Positions 43,416-51,344 of a DNA stretch of 64,000 bases are shown piece by piece. The stretch lies in NCBI GenBank assembly GCA_902793285.1, contig CADBCV010000002.1, positions 1 to 64,000 of the forward strand, given 5' to 3'. The position numbers were made by a program, and so were the translations under genes. How positions within the stretch are numbered: position 1 is the stretch's first letter; the number at the start of each line of letters is the position of its first letter. This stretch comes from Oscillospiraceae bacterium. Lineage in GTDB: Bacteria > Bacillota > Clostridia > Oscillospirales > Oscillospiraceae. The notes below the pieces were generated by a model. That model saw only the letters and a program-made list of their open reading frames with translations, was not told where the DNA came from and did no database searches.

Positions 43416-46400
43416 ATGACGGACCAAACCACACAGAAAAACCTGCAGCCTTATCTCTCACCCGCGTCGGCATGGGCTTTCGCGGTCGGCACCAGCGTTG
43501 GCTGGGGCTCGCTTGTCGTCACGAGCAATACCTATCTTGCCGAGGCCGGGCCCGCGGGCAGTATCCTGGGCCTGCTGGTCGGCATGACGCTGATGCTCAT
43601 TATCAGCCGGAACTTCTATTATCTGGCCTGCCGTTATCCCATGGTGGGGGGCGTCTACGCCTACACGCGGGAGGTCTTTGGCTATGACCGGGCTTTTCTG
43701 GTCTTCTGGTTTCTCAGCCTGACCTATATCTCCGTGTTCTGGGCAAACGCGACAAGCCTGCCGCTCTTCGCCCGCTACTTTATCGGCGACACCTTCAAAT
43801 TCGGCTACCTCTTCTCCGTCTTCGGGTATGAGGTCTATCTTGGCGAGGCGCTGCTCACGCTGCTTGCCATCTGCGCCGTGACGCTCCTGTGCATGAAGAG
43901 CAAAACCTCGGCGGCCAGCACGATGGTCGTGCTCGCGGGCATCTTCTGCGCGGGCATCGCGCTCTGCGCCGCAGCGGGGCTTCTCGGCAACAAGGCGGGC
44001 CTCGCGCCCGGATTCGTGCCGGGGAGGGGAGCGCTCACCCAGACCCTGCGCATCGCCCTTCTCTCCCCCTGGGCCTTCATCGGCTTTGAAACGATCACCC
44101 ACTCTGTCGAGGAGTATAACTTCAAGCGGAGCAGGCTCTACGGGATTCTGGTCGCCTCCGTCCTCACCGCGACCGCGCTCTATATGCTCGTCACGCTCCT
44201 GAGCGTGACGGCCTATCCCGCGGGGAATGAAAACTGGCTCTCTTATATCCGCAATCTGGACAGCTATTCCGGCATTGAGGGCCTGCCCGCCTTCTATGCC
44301 GCGCAGCACTACCTCGGGGGCTTCGGCGTGGGCGTCCTGATGGCGGCGCTCCTCTCCCTCATCCTGACAAGCCTGATCGGAAACCTGCGTGCTTTGAGCA
44401 GGCTCTTCTATGCCGCGGCGCTCGATGATATCCTGCCCGCGCGCTTTGCAAAGCTCAATAAAAAACAGGTCCCCGCAAACACCATGCTCCTCGTCGCGGG
44501 GCTCAGCGTCCCGATCCTCTTCGTGGGCAGGACCGCCATCGGCTGGATCGTGGACGTGACGACGCTCGGCGCGACCATGCTCTACGGTTTCGTCTCCGCC
44601 GCCGCCTGCAAGGTCGCGCAGAAGGAGCGGAGCCGCCATGAGATCGTGACGGGCTTTATCGGCCTCGCCGTTATGATCGTCTTCGGCGTCTACCTCCTTA
44701 TGCCGAGCGTCTTCGGGGACGAGATGCTGGAGACCGAGACCTATATCCTCTTCATGGTGTGGACGATCATCGGCTTCTTCTTTTTCCGCCGGATCATCCG
44801 AAAGGACCATGCCCGCCGTTTCGGCAAGGCGATCATCGTGTGGATCGTGCTGCTCGCGCTCGTGGTGTTCATGGCGCTGATCTGGTCTGCCCGCATGGAT
44901 GAACAGACCACGAACGAGGCGGTCTATGCCATCCGGGATTATTACAGCAGCTCCGCCGAAGCCGGCAGCGCGGGCGAGGCCGCTTTTATCCAGGAGAAGC
45001 TCGACGATATCCACCGCACGGACACGATGAACACCCTCCTTGTGAGCGGCCTGTTTCTCATGGCGCTTGCCGCCATGCTGATTAACCACGTCTCCATGAA
45101 AAAGTGGGAGAGCAAGGCCGTGCAGGAGCGCGACGCGGCGCGGGAGACGGCCTTCAAGGACCCCCTCACCGGCGCGAAAAGCAAGCACGCCTATCTTCGC
45201 CATGAGAAGGACATCAACGCCGCCATCGAAGAGGGCAGCAGCACCAACTTTGCTGTCGCGGTCTGTGATGTGAACGGCCTGAAAGTGATCAACGACACCC
45301 TCGGCCACAAGGCGGGGGACGAATATATCCGCAAAGCCTTCTTCATGATCTGCGATATCTTCCAGCACAGCCCCGTCTACCGCATCGGCGGGGACGAGTT
45401 TGTGGTCATCATGAGCGGGCGCGACTATGTCATCCGCAAGGAGCTGCTCCTCGCCCTGCACGACAGATCCGTGGAGCATATCGGCAGCGGCGGCGTCGTG
45501 GTCTCCGGCGGTCTCGGGGAATACAGACCGGGGGAGGACACCAATTTCCACAGCGTCTTTGAGCGCGCGGACGAGCTCATGTATGAAGAGAAGAAGCTCC
45601 TCAAGGGCCTCGGCGCCGTGACGCGGGACGATGCGGAGGACGCCGCAAAGCCCATTCTCCCCGTGCCGAATGACGAGGATCTTCTGCGCCTCAAGCGCCA
45701 TGTCCTCATCGTGGAGGATGAGGCCGTCAATCTCATGATGCTGGGCAATATCCTCGGAACCCGGTATGATGTGCTCTACGCCTCCGACGGCGTGGAGGCG
45801 CTGGGTCAGCTCAAAGCCCACAAGGATGAGATCGCCCTTGTCATGCTGGACCTCCAGATGCCCCGCATGAGCGGCATGGAGGTTTTGAAGATCATGCGGG
45901 AGGAGACAGAGTACCGCGACCTGCCCGTGATCGTGCTGACGGCGGACCAGAGCTCGGAGGTGGAGTGCCTCAAGTTGGGCGCCATGGACTTTATTCCCAA
46001 GCCCTACCCGAGTCCCGAGATCGTCCTTGCCCGCGCAAACCGCTGCATAGAGCTGTCCGAAAAGCGCAACATCATCCAGTCTACCGAGCGCGACAGCCTC
46101 ACAAAGCTCTTTAACCTTGACTACTTCCTGCGCTATGTCCGCATGTTCGACAGACACTATACGGACATGCCCATGGATGCCATCGTCATCGACATCAACC
46201 GCTTCCACATGATCAACGAGCGCTACGGCAAGCAGTACGGCGACAGCATTCTCGCCCGCATCGGCGAGCGCATCCGTGTCATCGCGCGCGAGGTCGGCGG
46301 CTTCGGCTGCCGCAGGGGGGCGGACACCTTCCTGCTCTACTGCCCGCACCAGGAGGACTACGGCAGGCTCCTCGACCGGGCGTCGGAGGGACTTCTGGAG

Positions 46401-47759
46401 GATGAGCTGGCCTCGAACCGTGTGCGCCTGCGCCTCGGCGTGTACGCAAATGTGGACAAGACCCTCGAGATCGAGCGTCGCTTCGATTACGCCAAGATCG
46501 CCTCCAACACCGTGAAGTCCAGCTATCTCAAGGCTGTCGGCATCTATGATATCGAGATGCACAAGGCGGAGCTCTACAAGGCCCGCCTGCTGGAGGATTT
46601 CAGACCCTCGCTCAAGGACAGGCGCTTCAAGGTCTTCTTCCAGCCGAAGTATGACATCCGGCCCGACCAGCCCGTCCTCACCAGCGCCGAGGCGCTGGTG
46701 CGTTGGGATCACCCCGAGCTCGGCATGATAAACCCCGGCATCTTCATCCCGCTTCTGGAGGACAACGGCCTCATCCTTGAGCTGGACACCTTTGTCTGGC
46801 GGGAGACCGCGGCCCAGATCCGGGACTGGAAGAACCGCTTCGGCTTCTCCGTGCCGGTGTCCGTGAACGTCTCGCGCATCGACATGCTGACCCCCAATCT
46901 CAAGAGTATCTTCCTGGAGATCCTGGAGGCATACGAACTCAGCCCGGAGGATCTCATGCTGGAGATCACGGAGTCAGCGTACACCGGCGATTCCGAGCAG
47001 GTGATCCTGACCGCGCGGGAGCTGCGAGGCGTCGGGATGGGCTTCCGCATCGAGATGGACGACTTCGGCACGGGCTATTCCTCCCTCGGAATGCTGTCTC
47101 AGCTCCCGATCGACGCATTAAAGCTGGATATGAGCTTTGTGCGCAGCGCCTTCGGCGAGACCCGCGACATGCGCATGATCGAGCTTATCATCGACATCGC
47201 GGATTATCTCCATGTCCCGGTCGTGGCCGAGGGTGTGGAGACCGAGGAGCAGTACCTTGTGCTCAAGGCCATGGGCTGCGATCTCGTACAGGGCTACTAC
47301 TTCTCCAAGCCCGTCCCGCCGGAGGCCTTCGACCGCTTCCTCATTGAGCGCAGCAAGGTGGACCCGGAGACGCAGAACACCGTCAAGAAAACCGGCATCA
47401 GCATCTCCAAGGCCCTCACCAGCGATTTTGAGAGCATTTTCTACGTGGACGTGACGACTGACTACTATCTCGAGTTTTACTCTGGCGCGGACAGCGAGAT
47501 GGAGATCCGCCCCGGCGGCACGGACTTCAGTCTGGACATCCGGGAGAAGTTCTTCGGCGACATCTGTGAGGAGGATCTCGAGAGCGTGAAGCGGGAGCTC
47601 AGCCGTGAGCGGCTTATCCAGTGCGCCGGCCAGGACGAGGGGATCAGCCTTCCGTTCCGCGTGAGGAAAGGCGGGGCGCTGAAAAGGTATATCCTCCAGT
47701 CCATCCGCACCCGCAACAGCGACGATCACCATGTCGTCATCGGCATAAGGCCGGAATAA
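43416..47759 (+). CDS. APC amino-acid-transporter domain fused to GGDEF-REC-GGDEF-EAL and a C-terminal PAS-like region
   Basis: 1447 aa. Residues ~1-500 are an APC permease clearly paralogous to the previous protein (GTSVGWGSLVV, MVGGVYAYTREVFG, LSPWAFIGFETITHSVEE, GRTAIGWIVDVTTLGAT). After one more helix (~546-563) come: GGDEF1 ~580-740 with intact IGGDEF (658-662); REC ~763-880 with Asp812 (MLDLQMPRMSG); GGDEF2 ~890-1050, degenerate (RRGADTF); EAL ~1060-1310 with Glu1092 (SAEALVRW), LEITESAY, MDDFGTGYSS, AEGVETEEQ; and a ~115-residue C-terminal domain of the PAS-like kind seen in clostridial GGDEF proteins. Both synthesis and breakdown of c-di-GMP look catalytically possible, under control of a transporter-like sensor and a phosphorylated receiver. 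Confidence 0.9.
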   Translation: MTDQTTQKNLQPYLSPASAWAFAVGTSVGWGSLVVTSNTYLAEAGPAGSILGLLVGMTLMLIISRNFYYLACRYPMVGGVYAYTREVFGYDRAFLVFWFLSLTYISVFWANATSLPLFARYFIGDTFKFGYLFSVFGYEVYLGEALLTLLAICAVTLLCMKSKTSAASTMVVLAGIFCAGIALCAAAGLLGNKAGLAPGFVPGRGALTQTLRIALLSPWAFIGFETITHSVEEYNFKRSRLYGILVASVLTATALYMLVTLLSVTAYPAGNENWLSYIRNLDSYSGIEGLPAFYAAQHYLGGFGVGVLMAALLSLILTSLIGNLRALSRLFYAAALDDILPARFAKLNKKQVPANTMLLVAGLSVPILFVGRTAIGWIVDVTTLGATMLYGFVSAAACKVAQKERSRHEIVTGFIGLAVMIVFGVYLLMPSVFGDEMLETETYILFMVWTIIGFFFFRRIIRKDHARRFGKAIIVWIVLLALVVFMALIWSARMDEQTTNEAVYAIRDYYSSSAEAGSAGEAAFIQEKLDDIHRTDTMNTLLVSGLFLMALAAMLINHVSMKKWESKAVQERDAARETAFKDPLTGAKSKHAYLRHEKDINAAIEEGSSTNFAVAVCDVNGLKVINDTLGHKAGDEYIRKAFFMICDIFQHSPVYRIGGDEFVVIMSGRDYVIRKELLLALHDRSVEHIGSGGVVVSGGLGEYRPGEDTNFHSVFERADELMYEEKKLLKGLGAVTRDDAEDAAKPILPVPNDEDLLRLKRHVLIVEDEAVNLMMLGNILGTRYDVLYASDGVEALGQLKAHKDEIALVMLDLQMPRMSGMEVLKIMREETEYRDLPVIVLTADQSSEVECLKLGAMDFIPKPYPSPEIVLARANRCIELSEKRNIIQSTERDSLTKLFNLDYFLRYVRMFDRHYTDMPMDAIVIDINRFHMINERYGKQYGDSILARIGERIRVIAREVGGFGCRRGADTFLLYCPHQEDYGRLLDRASEGLLEDELASNRVRLRLGVYANVDKTLEIERRFDYAKIASNTVKSSYLKAVGIYDIEMHKAELYKARLLEDFRPSLKDRRFKVFFQPKYDIRPDQPVLTSAEALVRWDHPELGMINPGIFIPLLEDNGLILELDTFVWRETAAQIRDWKNRFGFSVPVSVNVSRIDMLTPNLKSIFLEILEAYELSPEDLMLEITESAYTGDSEQVILTARELRGVGMGFRIEMDDFGTGYSSLGMLSQLPIDALKLDMSFVRSAFGETRDMRMIELIIDIADYLHVPVVAEGVETEEQYLVLKAMGCDLVQGYYFSKPVPPEAFDRFLIERSKVDPETQNTVKKTGISISKALTSDFESIFYVDVTTDYYLEFYSGADSEMEIRPGGTDFSLDIREKFFGDICEEDLESVKRELSRERLIQCAGQDEGISLPFRVRKGGALKRYILQSIRTRNSDDHHVVIGIRPE

Positions 47760-47803
47760 GAACATATTAAAAAGGCGGCTGTGGAAAAAGCCGATATGAT
47801 TGC

Positions 47804-47948
47804 GTAGGGGAGGGGCTTGCCCCTCCCGGCAGCATAGGGTAACCATTGAAAAGCGATGTACGGCGAAATCGTAACCTTCTACGAAATCGCCGTACATTTT
47901 TGTAATTTTAATATTTTTACGCGCGGGAGGGGCAAGCCCCTCCCCTAC
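47804..47948 (+). repeat. Dispersed nested-palindrome element, copy 2
   Basis: 145 bp between convergent genes. Ends GTAGGGGAGGGGCTTGCCCC and GGGGCAAGCCCCTCCCCTAC are perfect inverted repeats of over 20 bp; each arm is itself nearly palindromic. The centre holds TGTACGGCGAAATCGTA and TACGAAATCGCCGTACA around a 6-nt loop. No coding frame, no clear target duplication. Confidence 0.9.
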
Positions 47949-48016
47949 GACTGTGAGGTACTTTTTTTCAAGGCAACTGCAAGTCGTTCTCTGCCGCCAT
48001 TTTGCGCCCTTGTCAA

Positions 48017-49213
48017 TCAGAAGCGCGGGTCGTGCCGGGGCTCCTTGCTGTAGAGGATCACCGTGTCCCCCTGCAGCAGCCGCATGGACCCGTGGGGCAC
48101 CAGCATGGTTCCGCCCCTTCGCACCATGACGATATAGCTCTGACGGGAGATGTTGAGATCCCGGATCGCGCAGCCTGCCCACTCATGCCCCGGGCCGAGG
48201 ACGATCTCGCGGAGGTTCACGGGCTGTTCCTTCTTCAAAGCCTCCGCACACAAAACCACGCGGTCGCCGGGCTTGAGCATCACGTCGCCGCGGGGGACCA
48301 CAAGCTCGCCCCTGCGCTGGACCGCCGCGATCAGGATCCCTCGCGGCAGCATCAGATCCTTGATGAGCCGCCCCGCCCAATAGTCTTTCGCACCGAGTTC
48401 CACCGTGACAAAGTGCAGGTCCTGCTCCTGGCTGGAGCCGAGACGCACCAGGCGGGAGTACTGCTCCACAAAGCCGGCGGAAATGATACCGGTGGGGATC
48501 GCGACCATCAGCACGCCGAGGAAGGTGATGATGATGCTGACGAACTTGCCGAGCGGCGTAATGGGGTAGATATCGCCGTAGCCCACGGTGAGCAGGGTGG
48601 ACACGGACCACCAGATCCCGGAGAAGGCATTGCGGAACACCTCCGGCTGCGCCTCATGCTCGAGCGAGTACATGCAGAGACTGGAGGCCAGCATCAGCAC
48701 CGCGATAATAAACACGGAGGACAGAAGCTGCTGGCGTTTTCCGACAATGACCTCCGTGATGACGTTGAGAGAGTCGTAATAGGCGTTGATGCGAAACAGC
48801 CGGAAGATGCGCACGATGCGGAACACCCGGAACACCACCGCGCCCGCCGGGAAGAAAAACGGCAGATAATAGGGGAGAAAGGACAAGAGGTCGATGATGC
48901 CCGAAAAGGAGAAAACATACTTCACGACCGCCCGGAGAGGGGGAAGATCGGGGTATAGATCCCGCGCCGTGATGAGCCGCAGCACATAGTCGAGCGCGAA
49001 GAAGGCGACCGTCACAGCCTCGATCCCGGAGAAGAGACGCCCGTAGGCCATGCTCAGGGAATCGAAGGTCGCGGCGATGGCCGCCGCAATATTGATGAGG
49101 AGCGCGAGCGTGCTGATGATGTCATAGCTCCCGTTGATGGGATCGTCCACCACGCCGACGGACACCATCCGAAAAAGCCGCTGCCGCAGGGAAGCGAGTT
49201 TTTGTCTCGTCAT
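48017..49213 (-). CDS. Voltage-gated-type potassium channel with two C-terminal RCK_C (TrkA-C) repeats
   Basis: 398 aa. Six helices S1-S6 with an Arg-rich S4 (VFRVFRIVRIFRLFRI, ~127-142), pore helix and selectivity filter TVGYGD at 209-214. After S6 there is no nucleotide-binding RCK_N domain; instead two RCK_C repeats follow directly: AGRLIKDLMLPRGILIAAV (~275-335) and AGCAIRDLNISRQSYIVMV (~345-395), each ending in a GDxVxL strand. RCK_C domains bind cyclic-di-AMP in some Firmicutes K+ transporters. The ATG at 49213 follows AGGTTGATTTT. Confidence 0.88.
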   Translation of the reverse strand: MTRQKLASLRQRLFRMVSVGVVDDPINGSYDIISTLALLINIAAAIAATFDSLSMAYGRLFSGIEAVTVAFFALDYVLRLITARDLYPDLPPLRAVVKYVFSFSGIIDLLSFLPYYLPFFFPAGAVVFRVFRIVRIFRLFRINAYYDSLNVITEVIVGKRQQLLSSVFIIAVLMLASSLCMYSLEHEAQPEVFRNAFSGIWWSVSTLLTVGYGDIYPITPLGKFVSIIITFLGVLMVAIPTGIISAGFVEQYSRLVRLGSSQEQDLHFVTVELGAKDYWAGRLIKDLMLPRGILIAAVQRRGELVVPRGDVMLKPGDRVVLCAEALKKEQPVNLREIVLGPGHEWAGCAIRDLNISRQSYIVMVRRGGTMLVPHGSMRLLQGDTVILYSKEPRHDPRF

Positions 49214-49246
49214 AAAATCAACCTTATCCGTTTTTGTCTTATGCCT

Positions 49247-49275
49247 ATCTTATCCGTTTTTCCCGGGAAAAGCAA
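49247..49275 (-). promoter_or_regulatory. Promoter of the potassium channel gene
   Basis: Minus strand TTGCTT (49275-49270), 17-bp spacer, TAAGAT (49252-49247), 34 bp before the start. The initial transcribed sequence carries a short direct repeat of AACGGATAAG (49262-49253 and 49232-49223), the first copy overlapping the -10. Confidence 0.55.
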
Positions 49276-49339
49276 GGGCATTTGCGCGCCGCTTTCCTGT
49301 GCTGCCGGTATCTGTCAAAAATTGTTTACAATTGGGGTG

Positions 49340-49368
49340 TTGACATAATTTTGAAGCTGTGGTATCAT
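49340..49368 (+). promoter_or_regulatory. Strong promoter of a candidate small RNA
   Basis: TTGACA (49340-49345), exactly 17 bp, TATCAT (49363-49368). There is no gene on this strand for the next ~475 bp, and a terminator at 49619-49650 ends the unit, so the product should be a non-coding transcript starting near 49375. Confidence 0.72.
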
Positions 49369-49374
49369 ACACAT

Positions 49375-49650
49375 CACTGGAGATGGGCGGCATCCCATCG
49401 GTGTGATCGGCACCATAACCCGGATAGCATGACCAATTTACTTGCGGGCCGCCGGCGGCCTCGTTGCCGGACGCTGTACGGGCAGCACATGTCGCGGCTT
49501 ATGTATAGGAATCGCGGCCCAACAACCGATTGACCCCACCGCACGTCATGTTCCTTCCATGACCTGCGGCGGCGCTCCGGCAATCATATTTGATTTATCA
49601 TACGGATTGCTATTTTTACTCCTCCCCTTGATGGGGAGGAGCTTTTTTTT
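49375..49650 (+). ncRNA. Candidate structured small RNA, ~275 nt, family not recognised
   Basis: Bounded by a consensus promoter and a rho-independent terminator, with a separate promoter for the downstream gene, so it is an independent unit. Strong helices: GATGGG/CCCATC flanked by ATCAC/GTGAT near 49375-49412; the self-complementary GGCCGCCGGCGGCC near 49447-49461; CCGCA-GTCATG with CATGAC-TGCGG around 49538-49569; then the terminator stem. Open frames across it lack ribosome sites and cross the terminator. The signatures I know for tmRNA, RNase P, SRP RNA, T-box, SAM, TPP and FMN elements are absent; 6S RNA is not excluded. Function unknown. Confidence 0.6.
49619..49650 (+). terminator. 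Rho-independent terminator of the small RNA
   Basis: CTCCTCCCC (49619-49627), loop TTGAT, GGGGAGGAG (49633-49641), followed by C and eight T. Nine perfect pairs and a long U-tract on the plus strand; on the minus strand no U-tract follows, which fixes direction. Confidence 0.93.
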
Positions 49651-49717
49651 CTCCGAAATGCCATCTGCACAATCACAAAGAAAATCAAAAATAATCAAAA
49701 ACAAGAGGCTGAGCATC

Positions 49718-49746
49718 TTGCCGTTATACGCCGTCTCTGCTATAAT
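49718..49746 (+). promoter_or_regulatory. Promoter of the xylulokinase operon
   Basis: TTGCCG (49718-49723), 17-bp spacer, perfect TATAAT (49741-49746). It lies past the small-RNA terminator and ~100 bp before the kinase start, so the operon does not depend on read-through. Confidence 0.75.
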
Positions 49747-49845
49747 GATTCTAAGGCTTGAAGCATTCTTTCCGATATCAGGGGAAACCCATAGGAAAGA
49801 ATATACAAATAGTACGAAAAATCTACAAACGGGGAGTGATGCGCC

Positions 49846-51321
49846 ATGTATTTTATCGGAATCGATCTCGGAACCTCTGCCATGAAGCTCCTTCTCACAG
49901 ATGAGAAGGGCGTGATCCATAACAGCACCGCGAAGGAATATCCCCTTCTTTTCCCGCACCCCGGCTGGTCGGAGCAGGACCCGCGGGAGTGGTGGAACGC
50001 CTGCATCGCGGGCCTGCGCGATCTGCTGGCCGGCTTTGACGCCGGCGCCGTCGCCGGTATCGGCATCGGCGGGCAGATGCACGGCCTTGTGACGCTCGAC
50101 GCGCAGGATAAGGTGATCCGCAATGCCATCCTCTGGAACGACGGGCGCACCGAGAAGGAGACCGCCTGGCTCAACACGGAGATCGGCAAGGAGAAGCTCT
50201 CCGCTCTCACGGCGAACATCGCCTTCGCGGGCTTTACCGCGCCGAAGCTCCTCTGGATGCGCGCAAATGAGCCGGAGAACTTCGAGCGCATCGAGAAGAT
50301 CATGCTGCCGAAGGACTACCTCGCCTACATGCTCACGGGCGTCCACGCCTGCGATTATTCCGACGCGAGCGGGATGCTCCTGCTTGATGTCGCCCGCAAG
50401 CGCTGGTCGAAGGAGATGCTGGAGATCTGCGGCGTGAAGGAGAGCCAGATGCCGAAGCTCTTCGAGAGCTTTGAGGTCATCGGCACGCTCAAGCCCGAGG
50501 TCGCCTCCGCGCTCGGCCTGCCCGCCTCCGTCAAGGTGGTGGCCGGGGCCGGCGACAACGCGGCCGCCGCCGTTGGCACCGGCGTCGTGGGGGAGGGCGG
50601 CTGCAACATCTCCCTCGGCACGAGCGGCACCATTTTCATCTCCTCCAAGAACTTCGGCGTCGACCCGCATAACGCGCTCCACGCCTTTGCCCACGCGGAC
50701 GGGGGCTTCCATCTCATGGGCTGTATGCTCTCCGCCGCAAGCTGCAATAGCTGGCTGTGCGACAAGATCCTCCACACCTCGGACTATGCCGCCGAGCAGG
50801 AGGGGATCACCGACGAGAAGCTCGGCCGGAACCCCGTCTTCTTCCTGCCCTATCTCATGGGGGAGCGCAGCCCCATCAACGACGTGAACGCCCGCGGCAC
50901 CTTCACCGGCATCACGATGAACACCTCTCGCACCGATCTTGTGCAGAGCGTTCTCGAGGGCGTCGCCTTTGCCATCCGCGACAGCTTCGAGGTCGCAAAG
51001 AGCCTCGGCCTCAACATCGAGCGCTCCAAGATCTGCGGCGGCGGGGCCAAATCGCCGCTCTGGCGGAAGATCATGGCAAACGTCCTCGGCATCCCGCTCG
51101 AGATGGTGAAGACCGAGCAGGGCCCCGGCTACGGCGCTGCGATGCTCGCCATGGTGGGCTGCGGCGTGTTTGAAAGCGTGCAGGCCGCGGCAGACGCGCT
51201 GGTGGAGGTCTCCTCCGTCACGGAGCCGGACGCTGCGCTCACCGCGCGCTATGACGCGCAGTATCGGAAGTATAAAAAAATATATCCGGCGCTGCGGGAC
51301 GTGTTCCCGGCGCTTCGATAA
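49846..51321 (+). CDS. xylB: Xylulokinase (FGGY family)
   Basis: 491 aa carbohydrate kinase phosphorylating D-xylulose. N-terminal phosphate loop GIDLGTSAMKLLL, the xylulokinase-type GIGGQMHGLVTLD with WNDGRT, catalytic Asp in GAGDNAAAAVG, and ATP-site ICGGGAKSPLWR near the C-terminus. The ATG follows GGGGAGTGATGCGCC. It forms a two-gene operon with the isomerase-like protein downstream, which suggests a ketose-forming isomerase feeding this kinase. A related ketose (ribulose, fuculose) cannot be excluded. Confidence 0.92.
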   Translation: MYFIGIDLGTSAMKLLLTDEKGVIHNSTAKEYPLLFPHPGWSEQDPREWWNACIAGLRDLLAGFDAGAVAGIGIGGQMHGLVTLDAQDKVIRNAILWNDGRTEKETAWLNTEIGKEKLSALTANIAFAGFTAPKLLWMRANEPENFERIEKIMLPKDYLAYMLTGVHACDYSDASGMLLLDVARKRWSKEMLEICGVKESQMPKLFESFEVIGTLKPEVASALGLPASVKVVAGAGDNAAAAVGTGVVGEGGCNISLGTSGTIFISSKNFGVDPHNALHAFAHADGGFHLMGCMLSAASCNSWLCDKILHTSDYAAEQEGITDEKLGRNPVFFLPYLMGERSPINDVNARGTFTGITMNTSRTDLVQSVLEGVAFAIRDSFEVAKSLGLNIERSKICGGGAKSPLWRKIMANVLGIPLEMVKTEQGPGYGAAMLAMVGCGVFESVQAAADALVEVSSVTEPDAALTARYDAQYRKYKKIYPALRDVFPALR

Positions 51322-51344
51322 GTTTATGAAGGAGGAAAGCAAAA

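Noticed and set aside
49375..49650. Identity of the small RNA as tmRNA, RNase P RNA or SRP RNA
   Set aside because: None of the conserved core sequences (tmRNA CCA end and tag frame, RNase P GAGGAAAGTCC, SRP GTCAGGTCC/GGAAGCAGC) can be found.
49442..49885. A 147-codon frame across the small RNA region
   Set aside because: It has no ribosome site and crosses a strong terminator and the xylulokinase promoter.
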